Positions 33,364 through 42,940 of a stretch of 64,000 bases of DNA are shown here, piece after piece (position 1 is the first letter of the stretch; every line of letters begins with the position of its first letter). Source of the DNA: Halorubrum salinarum (GTDB lineage: Archaea; Halobacteriota; Halobacteria; Halobacteriales; Haloferacaceae). The position numbers and the translations under genes were made by a program. The stretch covers positions 1-64,000 of the forward strand of contig NZ_CP053942.1 in the NCBI RefSeq assembly GCF_013267195.1, written 5' to 3'. The notes under the pieces are model-generated. The model did no database searches. It had not been told where the DNA came from and worked only from the letters and a program-made list of their open reading frames with translations.

Positions 33364-34149
33364 TCACAGGATTCCCGCGCCGCCGAGGATCAGCCGAACG
33401 CCGATGACCGTCAACAGCCCCAAGACGACCCCGCGCCGGAGGCGTTCGCTCACGCGCTCGCGGAGGCGTTTTCCGACTGCGACGCCCGCGACGGCCGGGA
33501 CCGCGGCGGCGACCGACGCGAGGACGAGACCGAGATCCGGGTACAGTCCGAGCGCTCCAGCAGCGCCGACCCGCAGACCGTTGATGCCGACGAACACGAG
33601 CGCGACGACGCCGACGAACAGCCCGTGTGAGAGGTCGAAGCTCCGAACGAACGCGACGAGCTGGACTCCGACATTTGTCGCGCCGAACAGGACGCCTGAG
33701 ACGACGCCGACGACAGCCATGACGAGCGGCGTATCGGCAAACTCCCGCTCGCTCAGGACAGGGAGTGACGGTAACGGGACGGCGTGCTGATTCGTCGCGA
33801 CGAAGCCGAGCGAGACGAACCCGAGCAGGATCCGGAGCGGGGCTTCCGGGAGCCGGTCGAGGAGTGCCATCCCGAGGAGAGTGCCGATGAGAGCGGCGAC
33901 GAGCAGCGGCGCGAACCGGGTTCCGCACGTGCGGAGCTCCTCGCGCGTGAGATCGCCGACGAGCGCGAGATTGACGGCGAACATCGGAATGATCATGAAC
34001 GTGACGGCGGTCGCGGGATCGAGTGTCGCGGCGAGTACCATGGTCCCAACGACGGCGAATCCGAACCCTGCGACCCCGTTGACGGCGCCCGCGACCCCGA
34101 CGACGACGGCGATCGTCGCCACCAGTTCGACGGAAAGCGCGAGGGTCAT
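33364..34149 (-). CDS. TauE/SafE (DUF81) family permease, copy 1
   Basis: A 261-residue membrane protein with eight hydrophobic segments in two related halves. The half starts GAVNGVAGFGFAVVGTMVL and GVVSGVLFGATNVGVQLVAF carry the G-x-x-x-G-x-x-G repeats of TauE/SafE sulfite/sulfonate exporters. Substrates in this family include sulfite, sulfoacetate and organic acids. It is convergent with the DUF547 unit. A second TauE/SafE gene (35695) lies nearby, which fits the sulfur and redox theme but does not prove it. Confidence 0.85.
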   Translation of the reverse strand: MTLALSVELVATIAVVVGVAGAVNGVAGFGFAVVGTMVLAATLDPATAVTFMIIPMFAVNLALVGDLTREELRTCGTRFAPLLVAALIGTLLGMALLDRLPEAPLRILLGFVSLGFVATNQHAVPLPSLPVLSEREFADTPLVMAVVGVVSGVLFGATNVGVQLVAFVRSFDLSHGLFVGVVALVFVGINGLRVGAAGALGLYPDLGLVLASVAAAVPAVAGVAVGKRLRERVSERLRRGVVLGLLTVIGVRLILGGAGIL

Positions 34150-34328
34150 ACGCTTGAGATGACGCGGTTATTCATAAATGACCGCTGACTGTGTGGCGCC
34201 GAGACACGGCCGCGAGGTCGGCCGTATGCTGACGGCGGCTCTCGGGTGGTCGGACGCGTAATGTGGTGTGTGCGATCACCCCGCATGAACGGCCGAGGCT
34301 CATACCCGTCGGCCGTCGTTATTCAAAT

Positions 34329-34844
34329 ATGCTCCAAACCGGACAGACGGCGCCAACGTTCGAACTCCCGGGTGCGGGCGGCGGACGGATCGACACGCAC
34401 GGCCTCGCCGAGTACGTCGATAACGGGTGGGCTGTCGTGGTGGTGTTCTACCCGTTCGACTTCCACCCGGTGTGTACCAGCCAGATGTGTACGCTGCGGG
34501 ACAGCGAGGCACTGTCGCTGTTGGAGAATACCGTCGTCCTCGGTATTTCGACCGACAGCGTCTACAGTCACCGCGCGTTCGCCGAACAGCATCGCATCGA
34601 CTTCCCGCTGCTCTCAGACAGCGACGGCCGTGTCGCCGAGGCGTACGGCGTGCGCGCCGAAGAGATCGATGACCACCGCGGGGTCGCGCGTTCGGCGGTC
34701 TTCGTGGTCGATCCGGACCGCACCGTCCAGTACGCGTGGCGGAGCGAGGAGACCGACGACGAACCGGACCTCGAAGCCGTCGAACACGCCGCGCGGTGTC
34801 ACGGTGACGAGTGCGAACTGCCGGACGGGAAGTCGTATCTGTGA
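34329..34844 (+). CDS. Peroxiredoxin (AhpC/TSA, BCP-like)
   Basis: A 171-residue thiol peroxidase. The active-site strand AVVVVFYPFDFHPVCTSQMCTLRDSE has the peroxidatic Cys49 and a second Cys54 five residues later, as in bacterioferritin-comigratory proteins. Then follow VLGISTDSVYSHRAFAEQHRIDFPLLSDSDG and RSAVFVVDPD. The tail (ARCHGDECEL) adds two more Cys. The ATG at 34329 gives MLQTGQTAPTFELPG. It removes hydroperoxides in the cytoplasm with thioredoxin or a similar donor. It is followed by an operator-like palindrome and a membrane operon. Confidence 0.9.
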   Translation: MLQTGQTAPTFELPGAGGGRIDTHGLAEYVDNGWAVVVVFYPFDFHPVCTSQMCTLRDSEALSLLENTVVLGISTDSVYSHRAFAEQHRIDFPLLSDSDGRVAEAYGVRAEEIDDHRGVARSAVFVVDPDRTVQYAWRSEETDDEPDLEAVEHAARCHGDECELPDGKSYL

Positions 34845-34863
34845 GTACTACCGACGACAACGA

Positions 34864-34944
34864 TTACCGGCCGGTAACCGGGTTACCGATCCGTTCGCGC
34901 GCCTTTATCCGATAGTCTCGCATCTAGGTTACCAGAGGTAACCT
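34864..34944. promoter_or_regulatory. GGTAACC/GGTTACC palindromes before the 34975 operon
   Basis: TTACCGGCCGGTAA (14-bp perfect palindrome) lies at 34864-34877, with GGTTACC at 34881-34887. AGGTTACC-AGA-GGTAACCT (8-bp arms) lies at 34926-34944, 31 bp before the ATG at 34975. The last contains GTTAC-N5-GTAAC, the same spacing as at 26482-26496, which suggests a shared regulator. Confidence 0.55.
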
Positions 34945-34974
34945 GCGTCGGCTCGCCGGCGCGTGTCACACATC

Positions 34975-35406
34975 ATGGTAAGCATACTCACCGGACTGAT
35001 CGCTGGACTGATCGCGACCGTCGTCATGACGATGTTCATGATGACGATGGGAGACGACTCGCCGCCGCCGACCGCCGCCCTCTGGGCGAAGTACGTCGGC
35101 GACGAGGGGCCCGAGGCGTATATGAAACAGGGCATGCTGCTCCACATGCTGTACGGGGTCGGTGCGGGGGCTGCCTTCGCAGTCGGTGCGACCGCACTCG
35201 GGCTCGCTGTCGGCGCCGGGGCTCTCGTCGGGAGCGTCCTGTGGGGGCTCGCCTTCGGCCTCGTCCTGATGGTCGGCGGAATGATGTTCTGGATGCGAAT
35301 CGTCCTCGCGATGGAACCCGATCCGAAGACGATGACTGCGTTCGGCTTCTTCCACGTCGTCTACGGCGTCGTACTGGGCGCGGGAATCGCGCTGCTCCCG
35401 GTGTAA
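34975..35406 (+). CDS. Small multi-helix membrane protein
   Basis: A 143-residue protein with four hydrophobic helices: VSILTGLIAGLIATVVMTMFMMTMG, then GAGAAFAVGATALGLAVG, GSVLWGLAFGLVLMVGGMMFWM, and a C-terminal HVVYGVVLGAGIALL. The Met-rich first helix and the H-M-L-Y-G-V-G and H-V-V-Y-G-V repeats suggest an internal duplication. I recall similar DUF1440/DUF6789-like proteins, without function. It is the first gene of an apparent three-gene run (35410, 35695) and has the palindromes above in its promoter region. Confidence 0.65.
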   Translation: MVSILTGLIAGLIATVVMTMFMMTMGDDSPPPTAALWAKYVGDEGPEAYMKQGMLLHMLYGVGAGAAFAVGATALGLAVGAGALVGSVLWGLAFGLVLMVGGMMFWMRIVLAMEPDPKTMTAFGFFHVVYGVVLGAGIALLPV

Positions 35407-35409
35407 GGC

Positions 35410-35691
35410 GTGGGCACGAACACGAACGCGGACGGTCGTGGCCCAGGATGCCTGCGTGACGACCGCCCGGTACGCAGCTGTACCGCGGCGGCCGGATCGG
35501 CAGTCGGTCGCGGAATAGAAGCGACCGTTCGACGCGTCGCATTCTGGATGTCGATCGCGTTCCCAGCAGTCTACGTCTTCGGAGCGGTCGATCCCGTCGC
35601 GGCGGTGCTGCCAGTCGGCTGGCTTCCGCTCGCGATCGCAACGCATCTGCTGCTGCTGTGGGTCGGACACGGCGCTCACCACCCGGAGTAA
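35410..35691 (+). CDS. Small membrane protein
   Basis: From GTG 35410 this is 93 residues. Only the C-terminal half (from an internal ATG at about 35548, MSIAFPAVYVFGAVDPVAAV) looks conserved: two hydrophobic helices ending WVGHGAHHPE with a His cluster. The true start may be the internal one. It sits three bases after the previous stop and three before the next start, so it belongs to the 34975-36606 operon. No function can be assigned. Confidence 0.5.
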   Translation: MGTNTNADGRGPGCLRDDRPVRSCTAAAGSAVGRGIEATVRRVAFWMSIAFPAVYVFGAVDPVAAVLPVGWLPLAIATHLLLLWVGHGAHHPE

Positions 35692-35694
35692 GCG

Positions 35695-36606
35695 ATGCCA
35701 AGCTCACTAGCACTAGCGAGCGGGGTCGACCCGCTGCCGCTGCTCTCGGCGGTATCGGTCGATCAGGTCCTCGATCACTGGTGGGTGTTCCCCGCGTCGG
35801 TGCTGTTCTCGATGGTCGCCATCGCGGCCGGCGTCTCGGGCGCGCTCTTCTTCAGCCCGTTCTTCCTGCTCGCGGTCGGGCTCGGCCCCGCCCAGGCGGT
35901 CGGCGCGGGCCTGATGACCGAGGTGTTCGGGATGGGGAACGGGCTCCGGTCGTACGTCAAGCAGGGCGTCGTCGACTACGCGACCGCGAAGTGGCTGTTG
36001 GTCGGCGCGCTGCCGGCGATCGTGATTGGATCGTTCGCAGCACATTACGTCCCAGACACGCTGTTGCGCGGCGGGTTCGGCGTCGGGCTGTTCGTGCTCG
36101 GCGGATTTCTGTTGTACTCTGACTCTCCGGAAGAGACCGAACCCGGCGAGCGCGAGGGCGAGTTCCTTGAAAAAAAGAACGCGGAGTGCGGTACCACCGT
36201 TGTTAACGCTACCGACGGCGAGCGGTTCGTCTACCCGACCTGCTGGCGCCCGCCGGGTGTCGCGCTCGCGGCACTCGGCGGGGCGTTCACGGGGTTGATC
36301 AGCGCCGGTCTCCCCGAAATTGTGACGACCCAACTGGTGGCGCGGTGTCGAATGCCACCGCGAGTTGCGGTCGCCACGTCGGTGTTCGTGCTCGCGATCG
36401 CCGCGGTCGCCGGGGCCGCCGTCCACGCGCTGGCGGCGACACCCGTGTGGTACGTGGTGGTCTGGTCGATCCCGGGCGTGATCGTCGGTGGAACAATAGG
36501 TGCCCGCGTCGGCAAACACGTTCCGAGCGGGCTGATGGAGCGCGGGCTCGGCATCGTCTTCGGGATCGTCGGCGGGATCGTTCTCGTGACAATATTCGGC
36601 GTCTAA
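35695..36606 (+). CDS. TauE/SafE family permease, copy 2
   Basis: A 303-residue permease with eight or so helices. The first repeat is AAGVSGALFFSPFFLLAVGLGPAQAVGAGL and the second is GGAFTGLISAGLPEIVTTQLV, the paired G-rich half starts of TauE/SafE. A soluble loop of about 50 residues after helix 4 has EKKNAECGTTVVNATDG and a later YPTCW, so two Cys face one side. This loop is larger than in copy 1. It is probably an anion exporter, with sulfite or sulfonate as likely substrates. It ends the three-gene run and precedes the disulfide oxidoreductase gene by 88 bp. Confidence 0.85.
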   Translation: MPSSLALASGVDPLPLLSAVSVDQVLDHWWVFPASVLFSMVAIAAGVSGALFFSPFFLLAVGLGPAQAVGAGLMTEVFGMGNGLRSYVKQGVVDYATAKWLLVGALPAIVIGSFAAHYVPDTLLRGGFGVGLFVLGGFLLYSDSPEETEPGEREGEFLEKKNAECGTTVVNATDGERFVYPTCWRPPGVALAALGGAFTGLISAGLPEIVTTQLVARCRMPPRVAVATSVFVLAIAAVAGAAVHALAATPVWYVVVWSIPGVIVGGTIGARVGKHVPSGLMERGLGIVFGIVGGIVLVTIFGV

Positions 36607-36693
36607 ACGGTCGCACACCGGTTCTGGGCGGTCGTGTACAACTCACGCCACAACGGACTGGGGTTGATGGCCGTGGGTCCCGTCGGCCAATCC

Positions 36694-38160
36694 ATGCAAG
36701 AGTTTGATTTCCTCGTTATTGGGTCTGGATCAGGACTGGACGTAGCGAACGCGATGGCCGGTCGGGGGAACTCGGTCGCGGTCGTCGAGGAGGGTCGGCT
36801 CGGCGGGACCTGTCTCAACCGTGGCTGTATCCCCTCGAAACAGCTCCTCTATCACGCAGAGGTGCTGGAGACGATCGAGGGCGCCGATGCGTTCGAGATT
36901 GAGGCGGAGGTGACCGACATCGACTTCGCGGAGATCGTTCGGAAGGTAAACGACGACGTGGCGGGAAGCTCGGATTCGATCCGTCGCGGGCTGGAGTCCT
37001 CAAACAGCCACGACCTGTTCTCGGGAACCGGACGGTTCGTCGATGACCGCACGGTCGAGATCGTCGACGGCGACGACGAGGGCGCCACGCTGCGGGCCGA
37101 CACCGTCCTCGTGGCCACGGGGACGCGTCCCTCGGTCCCGCCGATCGACGGGATCGACGGCGTCGACTACCTCACGAGCACGGAGGCGCTCCAGTTGGAG
37201 ACGGCGCCGGACCGCCTCGTGATCGTCGGCGGCGGGTACATCGCGGCCGAACTCGGCCACTTCTTCGGGACGTTCGGCACCGACGTGAGGATCGTCGGCC
37301 GGCGCGAGCACCTCCTGCCGGAGGCCGACGCGGAGGTCGGCGAGGCGTTCACCGACCGCTACGCCGACCGGTTCGACGTGTACACGGGGTACGAGGCCGT
37401 CGCCGCCGAGGAGGCCGACGGCGAAGTGACCGTCGAGGCTCGCCCGTACCCCGAGGCGGATTCGGTCCGCGCGGGCGACGAGCCGGTCGGCCCGCCCGAG
37501 GAGGCCGAGCCGGTGACCGTCGCGGGCGACGAGCTGCTCGTCGCGGCGGGGCGCCGCCCGAACACCGACTCGCTGAATCTTGATGCGACAGGCGTCGAGA
37601 CTGACGCGGACGGCTTCGTAGAGACGGACGAGTACCTTCAGACGGACGCAGAGGGCGTGTGGGCGCTTGGCGACGTGGTCGGTGAGTATCTGCTGAAACA
37701 CAGCGCGAACCACGAGGCGAAGGCGGTGGTCCGGAACCTGCTGAGCGACGAGCCAGAGCCGGTTGATTACTCGGCGATGCCGTTCGCGGTGTTCGCCTCG
37801 CCCGAGGTCGCCGGCGTCGGGGCACGTGAGCAAGACCTCCGCGAGGCCGATATCGAGTACGCCACGAACACGTACGCGTACGAGGAGACGGCCCGTGGGA
37901 GCGCAATGGGCGCGGAGGGGTTCGTGAAGGTCCTCATCGACCTTGACGGGAACATCCAGGGCTGTCACATTATTGGTCCTGAGGCGTCTAATCTGATTGA
38001 GGAGGTCGTCGTGGCGATGACTGCCGGCTCGGGAACGGTCGCGGACATTCGCGACGCGGTCCACATCCACCCCGCGCTCTCCGAGGTCGTCGACCGGGCC
38101 TTCTCCGGGCAGTTCTCACGCGGCGGCGGACACGACCACGGACATCATCACCACGGATAG
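36694..38160 (+). CDS. Pyridine nucleotide-disulfide oxidoreductase (dihydrolipoyl dehydrogenase/MerA-like) with His-rich tail
   Basis: A 488-residue flavoprotein. The FAD motif LVIGSGSGLDVANAMAG is near the N-terminus, the redox disulfide is GTCLNRGCIPSK (Cys40, Cys45), the NAD(P) motif is LVIVGGGYIAAELGHFFG, and the second FAD motif is VWALGDVVGEY. The C-terminal HIHPALSEVV carries the catalytic His-Glu. The last residues are GGGHDHGHHHHG, a metal-binding-type tail not seen in ordinary dihydrolipoyl dehydrogenase. It lacks the N-terminal heavy-metal domain and C-terminal Cys pair of MerA. The ATG at 36694 is chosen as the last before the FAD motif. Substrate unknown; it follows peroxiredoxin and permease genes. 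Confidence 0.88.
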   Translation: MQEFDFLVIGSGSGLDVANAMAGRGNSVAVVEEGRLGGTCLNRGCIPSKQLLYHAEVLETIEGADAFEIEAEVTDIDFAEIVRKVNDDVAGSSDSIRRGLESSNSHDLFSGTGRFVDDRTVEIVDGDDEGATLRADTVLVATGTRPSVPPIDGIDGVDYLTSTEALQLETAPDRLVIVGGGYIAAELGHFFGTFGTDVRIVGRREHLLPEADAEVGEAFTDRYADRFDVYTGYEAVAAEEADGEVTVEARPYPEADSVRAGDEPVGPPEEAEPVTVAGDELLVAAGRRPNTDSLNLDATGVETDADGFVETDEYLQTDAEGVWALGDVVGEYLLKHSANHEAKAVVRNLLSDEPEPVDYSAMPFAVFASPEVAGVGAREQDLREADIEYATNTYAYEETARGSAMGAEGFVKVLIDLDGNIQGCHIIGPEASNLIEEVVVAMTAGSGTVADIRDAVHIHPALSEVVDRAFSGQFSRGGGHDHGHHHHG

Positions 38161-38212
38161 CCGTCAAGGCAGCGCTGCGGCCGAACACGGCGACTTCCCG
38201 GTCGGCCGAGCG

Positions 38213-38220
38213 GTTTTATT
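38213..38220 (+). promoter_or_regulatory. TATA box of the 38242 lipoprotein gene
   Basis: TTTTATTA is centred about 25 bp before the ATG at 38242, in otherwise GC-rich DNA. This spacing predicts a leaderless transcript starting at or next to the start codon, as is common in haloarchaea. Confidence 0.5.
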
Positions 38221-38241
38221 ATCTCCTACCGAACTCCTCTT

Positions 38242-38810
38242 ATGAACGACCGCGGTCATCTCTCTCGGCGTCGACTGTTGGCCGGCCTCGCGAGCGGCGG
38301 CGCACTGGTTGCGCTGGCCGGCTGTACCGAGAGCGACACCGGTACCGACGGCGATGCTGACGCCAAGGGCGGCGTCGATATCGGCTCTGGGGGCGACGCC
38401 AACACCGCCGGCGAAACGGGATCGGAACCACCCGCTGCCGAAGACCTCAATCTCCAAGAGGCGAACGTCGTCGACGTCGGATTCGAGGCTACGGACGGCG
38501 GCTACGCGTTCGACGTGACGCTCCATCACGACGACGACGGCGAGGAGGGGTACGCGAACTGGTGGCAGGTCGAGCGGCTCGACGGGACGCGGCTCGGTCG
38601 CCGAGAGCTGCTCCACGCCCACTCCGAGCAGCCGTTCACGCGGTCAGAGACGGTCGCGGTTCCCGACGACGTCGCCCGTGTCGTCGTCCGCGGCCACGAC
38701 CAGACGCATGGGTACGGCGGGGTGGCGGCACTCGTTGCCATCGACGACGGGTCGGTTCAGTTCATTGATCAGGGACCCGAGCCGCGGTCGTTCGACGCCG
38801 AGGACTTCTC

Positions 38811-38814
<4 letters not shown>
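38242..38814 (+). CDS. Tat lipoprotein of unknown function, 3' end altered by element 3
   Basis: The signal LSRRRLLAGLASGGALVALAGC (twin arginine, lipobox Cys) is followed by a Gly/Asp linker and a beta-rich domain: VVDVGFEATDGGYAFDVTLHHDDDGEEGYANWWQVERLDG, RRELLHAHSEQPFTRSE, RVVVRGHDQTHGYGG. The His-rich face (LHHDD, HAHSEQ, GHDQTHGYGG) may bind metal. It probably faces the outside of the membrane. The stop TGA (38812-38814) lies within the TTGAC that forms the right terminus of element 3, so the last codons or the stop are donated by the insertion. A leaderless TATA box is at 38213. Confidence 0.75.
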
Positions 38815-40119
<1,305 letters not shown>

Positions 40120-40340
40120 GTATGCGATATTAAATATCTGTTGGAATATCAGGCCGTGCTATCATCGGTGGTTTGTATCATCGTTTGTCGGATCCATCCC
40201 CGCCCTGGAGGGCGGGGATTTCTCCTTACACTTTCGAAACGCGCTCCCACGGGCCTGGCACGCTATCACGTGTCGAGATGGTGTCCCGGACACACATCCG
40301 CGGACGGGTTTTGTACGTATGCGATTTATAAGGGTGTACG

Positions 40341-40697
40341 ATGGCAAAAGCAGCAATCGTGATTCTCGCCGGCAACGAATCGCACTCGGACTACGGTCGC
40401 CTCGCGAACGCGCTCGAAGCGGCCAAGGAGTTCGCCGAGAACGACGACGACGAACTCGAGCTCATCTTCGACGGCGCCGGGACGCAGTGGATCCCGGAGC
40501 TCGAAGACGAGGAGAGCGACTACCACGAGCTCTACCAAGCGGTCCGCGACGACGCGGCAGTCTGTGACTTCTGTTCCGGCGCGTTCGGCGTCGAGGACGC
40601 CGTCGCCGACTCCGGGCTCGTCACGCTCGACGAGTACGACGGGCACCCGAGCATCCGCTCGCTCGTCGACGACGACTACGAGATCATCACGTTCTAA
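40341..40697 (+). CDS. DsrE-like sulfur-relay family protein
   Basis: A 118-residue protein with the DsrE/F-like fold: start strand KAAIVILAGNESHSDYGRLANALEAA, a strand-loop ELELIFDGAGTQWIPELEDE, and VCDFCSGAFGVEDAV with a C-x-x-C pair at the place where DsrE proteins hold the sulfur-carrying Cys. Such proteins pass sulfane sulfur between TusA, DsrC and related partners. It is the first gene of the sulfur island, just after IS element 3. An AT-rich stretch (ATTTATAAGG, about 40323) before the ATG looks like its TATA region, giving a short or absent leader. Confidence 0.75.
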   Translation: MAKAAIVILAGNESHSDYGRLANALEAAKEFAENDDDELELIFDGAGTQWIPELEDEESDYHELYQAVRDDAAVCDFCSGAFGVEDAVADSGLVTLDEYDGHPSIRSLVDDDYEIITF

Positions 40698-40724
40698 TCC
40701 GGGCGACCGGCTCGGCGGTGCCTA

Positions 40725-41189
40725 TCATTTTTGACCGTGTTCTTCGATGTTCGCCCAGACGACAGCCATCAGCTCGCCTGTCTTCGTGACCAAGTCCTCT
40801 ACAGCCTCGTCAGAGTCGGCTGGCGCGCAACCTAAGTCCCGTATCGCTTTTGTCGCTGAGACGTGATGGACGTGGACGCGGTCGTCCGCAGCGCGCTCGT
40901 AGACGGTCGTCGTACACGGTAACATACCGGCCAGGGTTGGATCGATCTGGAGGGCATCGTGTGCGATTTCTGGGTGACAGACCACAATTAGCGCGGTTCG
41001 CTCAACGTCGTCGTGTCCGAGCATACCCGCGATCATCTGATCGAGGCGAGTGACGCGTACCGTTTCAAAATCAGCCAGTTCATGTTCGATCTGGACGAAG
41101 GGGACGGCGTCCTCGAACGGCATATCGAGAGTCGTATGAAGAGCCTCATCAGCCGTCGGTGTCGGTGATCGGGATGACGCGTCGCTCAT
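40725..41189 (-). CDS. DUF302-domain protein
   Basis: A 154-residue protein starting MSDASSRSPTPTADEAL. The DUF302 core is DMPFEDAVPFVQIEHELADFETVRVTRLDQMIAGMLG, then ALIVVCHPEIAHDALQIDPTLAGMLPCTTTVYERA, where the C-H-P and the L-L-P-C-x-x-x-V features are characteristic of the family. DUF302 proteins occur near sulfur and redox genes in many prokaryotes; their role is unknown. The ATG at 41189 was chosen because residues before it are Arg-rich. It is convergent with the DsrE-like gene. Confidence 0.8.
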   Translation of the reverse strand: MSDASSRSPTPTADEALHTTLDMPFEDAVPFVQIEHELADFETVRVTRLDQMIAGMLGHDDVERTALIVVCHPEIAHDALQIDPTLAGMLPCTTTVYERAADDRVHVHHVSATKAIRDLGCAPADSDEAVEDLVTKTGELMAVVWANIEEHGQK

Positions 41190-41314
41190 GCGAGGTGCTC
41201 TCACGCCCGAATATAAATATCGCGTCCCACCCTCGACAACTGCCGTTACCTCTGACGCGCCGTGCCCGTTGCCGGTCGGGACGGACTTATGACGCCGTCG
41301 GGCCATCTCCCGAC

Positions 41315-41743
41315 ATGATCGAACTCACGCGAGCGGCGTACGACGACATCGTGTATCGGGCGTACGAGGGCGGCGAGGCCGAAATCTGCGGCGCCCTCGC
41401 CGGCGAACACGGCGACGACGGCGACCCGAGCGTCGTCACGGAGACGTACGCGGCCGAGAACGTCGCGGAGACGCCCGAGATCCGGTACCTGATCGACCCA
41501 GAAGAGCAGTTCGAGCTGATCGAGACTGTCGAGGAGGCGGGCCTCGACGTGGTCGGCTTCTACCACTCGCACCCGACCGGCCCGACGCACCCAAGCGAGA
41601 CGGACGCCGCGCGGGCGACGTGGCCGGGCCACTCGTACGTCATTTGTGCGCTCGACGGCTACCCGTTCGTCGGGTCGTGGCGCTGGCGCGACGATGCGGA
41701 CGAGTTCGAACAGGAGACGGTGTCGGTCCGGAGCGAACGGTAG
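41315..41743 (+). CDS. JAMM/MPN+ metalloprotease (desampylase or Mec-like)
   Basis: A 142-residue zinc isopeptidase. The JAMM signature is complete: Glu23 in EAEICGALAG, then HSHPTGPTHPSETD with His84, His86, Ser94 and Asp97. Haloarchaeal JAMM enzymes cleave ubiquitin-like SAMP conjugates, and in M. tuberculosis the relative Mec releases cysteine from CysO. Here it lies 70 bp from a convergent E1 gene (41810) and near a CysO/SAMP-like gene (42941) and a cysteine synthase (43238). That context favours a role in processing the carrier or releasing its cysteine adduct. The ATG at 41315 gives the standard N-terminus MIELTRAAYDDIV. Confidence 0.9.
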   Translation: MIELTRAAYDDIVYRAYEGGEAEICGALAGEHGDDGDPSVVTETYAAENVAETPEIRYLIDPEEQFELIETVEEAGLDVVGFYHSHPTGPTHPSETDAARATWPGHSYVICALDGYPFVGSWRWRDDADEFEQETVSVRSER

Positions 41744-41809
41744 CCGGATTAGTCTGGAGTCAGAATCGAGGCGCAAAACCGTAACGGAGAGCAGCGAGTC
41801 GCGCAGGGC

Positions 41810-42667
41810 TCAGTCGCTCGCCTCGATCTCCGGTTCGGAGTCGCCGCCGACATCGATCGCACAGGAGGCGGTGTACTCGACGTCGTGGACGGACTCGATG
41901 GCAGGGTCGTCACCGCAGACCGGACAGTCGTCCTGCTTGGGGATCTCGACCTTGTCGAACTCCATGTCGAGCGCGTCGAAGAACAGCATCGAGCCGTCGA
42001 GCGTCTCGCCTTTGCTCATAATGTGTTTGACGGTCTCGGTCGCCTGGAGGCAGCCGACGGTGCCCGGAAGGACACCCAGCACGCCGGCAGTCGCGCAGTT
42101 CGGGACCATCCCGGCCGGCGGTGCCTCCGGGAACAAACAACGGTAACACGGCGAATCGTCGTCGCCAGCGAACGTGGTCACCTGGCCCTCGAACCGGAAG
42201 ATGGAGCCGTGCGAGAAGGGGATCCCGGCGAGGGTACACGCGTCGTTGACGAGGTAGCGCGTCTCGAAGTTGTCCGTGCCGTCGACGACGAAGTCGTAGC
42301 CGTCGATGAGCTCCTCGATGTTGTCCGGCGTGACACGCAGCTCATGGCGCTCGACGTCGACGTCGGGGTTGAGGTCGGCGACGAACTCCGCCGCCGAGTC
42401 GACCTTCTTCCGGCCCACGTCGTCGTCACCGTGGATGACCTGTCGCTGGAGGTTCGACAGCTCAACCTCGTCGTCGTCGGCGATGCCGAGCGTGCCGACG
42501 CCGGCAGCGGCGAGGTACTGGATGATCGGCGCGCCGAGCCCGCCGGCCCCAAGGACCAGCACCTTCGCGTCCAGTAGGTCCTTCTGTCCCTCCGGCCCGA
42601 CGTCGTCGAGGATGATATGTCTGGAGTAGCGGTCGAGCTGCGTCGGATCGAGGTCGAGATCGCTCAT
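41810..42667 (-). CDS. ubaA: UbaA/MoeB/ThiF-like E1 activating enzyme
   Basis: A 285-residue E1-like adenylyltransferase. The nucleotide-binding loop is VLVLGAGGLGAPIIQYLA, then DDDEVELSNLQRQ, and the Asp for Mg in VVDGTDNFETRYLVND. The active-site Cys is in VPNCATAG (Cys191). Zinc knuckles are C-Y-R-C (174, 177) and C-P-V-C (248, 251). It activates the C-terminal Gly of ubiquitin-like carriers by AMP, for SAMP conjugation and sulfur transfer in haloarchaea. It has no rhodanese domain, unlike MoeZ, but a separate rhodanese (44710) and TusA (44408) lie nearby. The start at 42667 is divergent from the carrier gene with 273 bp between. Confidence 0.93.
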   Translation of the reverse strand: MSDLDLDPTQLDRYSRHIILDDVGPEGQKDLLDAKVLVLGAGGLGAPIIQYLAAAGVGTLGIADDDEVELSNLQRQVIHGDDDVGRKKVDSAAEFVADLNPDVDVERHELRVTPDNIEELIDGYDFVVDGTDNFETRYLVNDACTLAGIPFSHGSIFRFEGQVTTFAGDDDSPCYRCLFPEAPPAGMVPNCATAGVLGVLPGTVGCLQATETVKHIMSKGETLDGSMLFFDALDMEFDKVEIPKQDDCPVCGDDPAIESVHDVEYTASCAIDVGGDSEPEIEASD

Positions 42668-42940
42668 TCGCCCGTACGTAGCGTCCGCGGACGGTTAAGC
42701 CGGCCGTCCACCGGTGGGTACTGCCGCCATCTCGGAGGTGCGCCGCGGACGCACAGGCGGCGTGCGAATCCCTCGTCGCCGCGGCGAAACCTCTGTCTCC
42801 GTCGCTGTTGGCGTCGGCGAGGGGGCAAGCAACGGTCGGAACCGCCGGAGCGCCCGCAGACGCGACCGGAGACCGTGTCAGACCGTGGTCGACGTTGCCG
42901 TCGACACGCCCCTTTTGAATGTGAGCCTCGAACAGGAGGT

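Noticed and set aside
37000-38070. A long minus-strand frame (356 codons) opposite the disulfide oxidoreductase gene
   Set aside because: It is an antisense frame of a clear flavoprotein gene. High-GC DNA commonly leaves such frames open; its translation is Arg/Val-rich and shows no motif.
36694-38160. Mercuric reductase merA
   Set aside because: It lacks the C-terminal vicinal Cys pair and the N-terminal HMA domain of MerA, and no merR, merT or merP gene is near. Only the general flavoprotein family is supported.
42934-42940. GGAGGT directly before the sulfur-carrier ATG as a ribosome-binding site
   Set aside because: There is no spacer between it and the ATG, so it cannot position the ribosome. 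Leaderless initiation from a TATA-like TTTTGAA at about 42912 is more likely.
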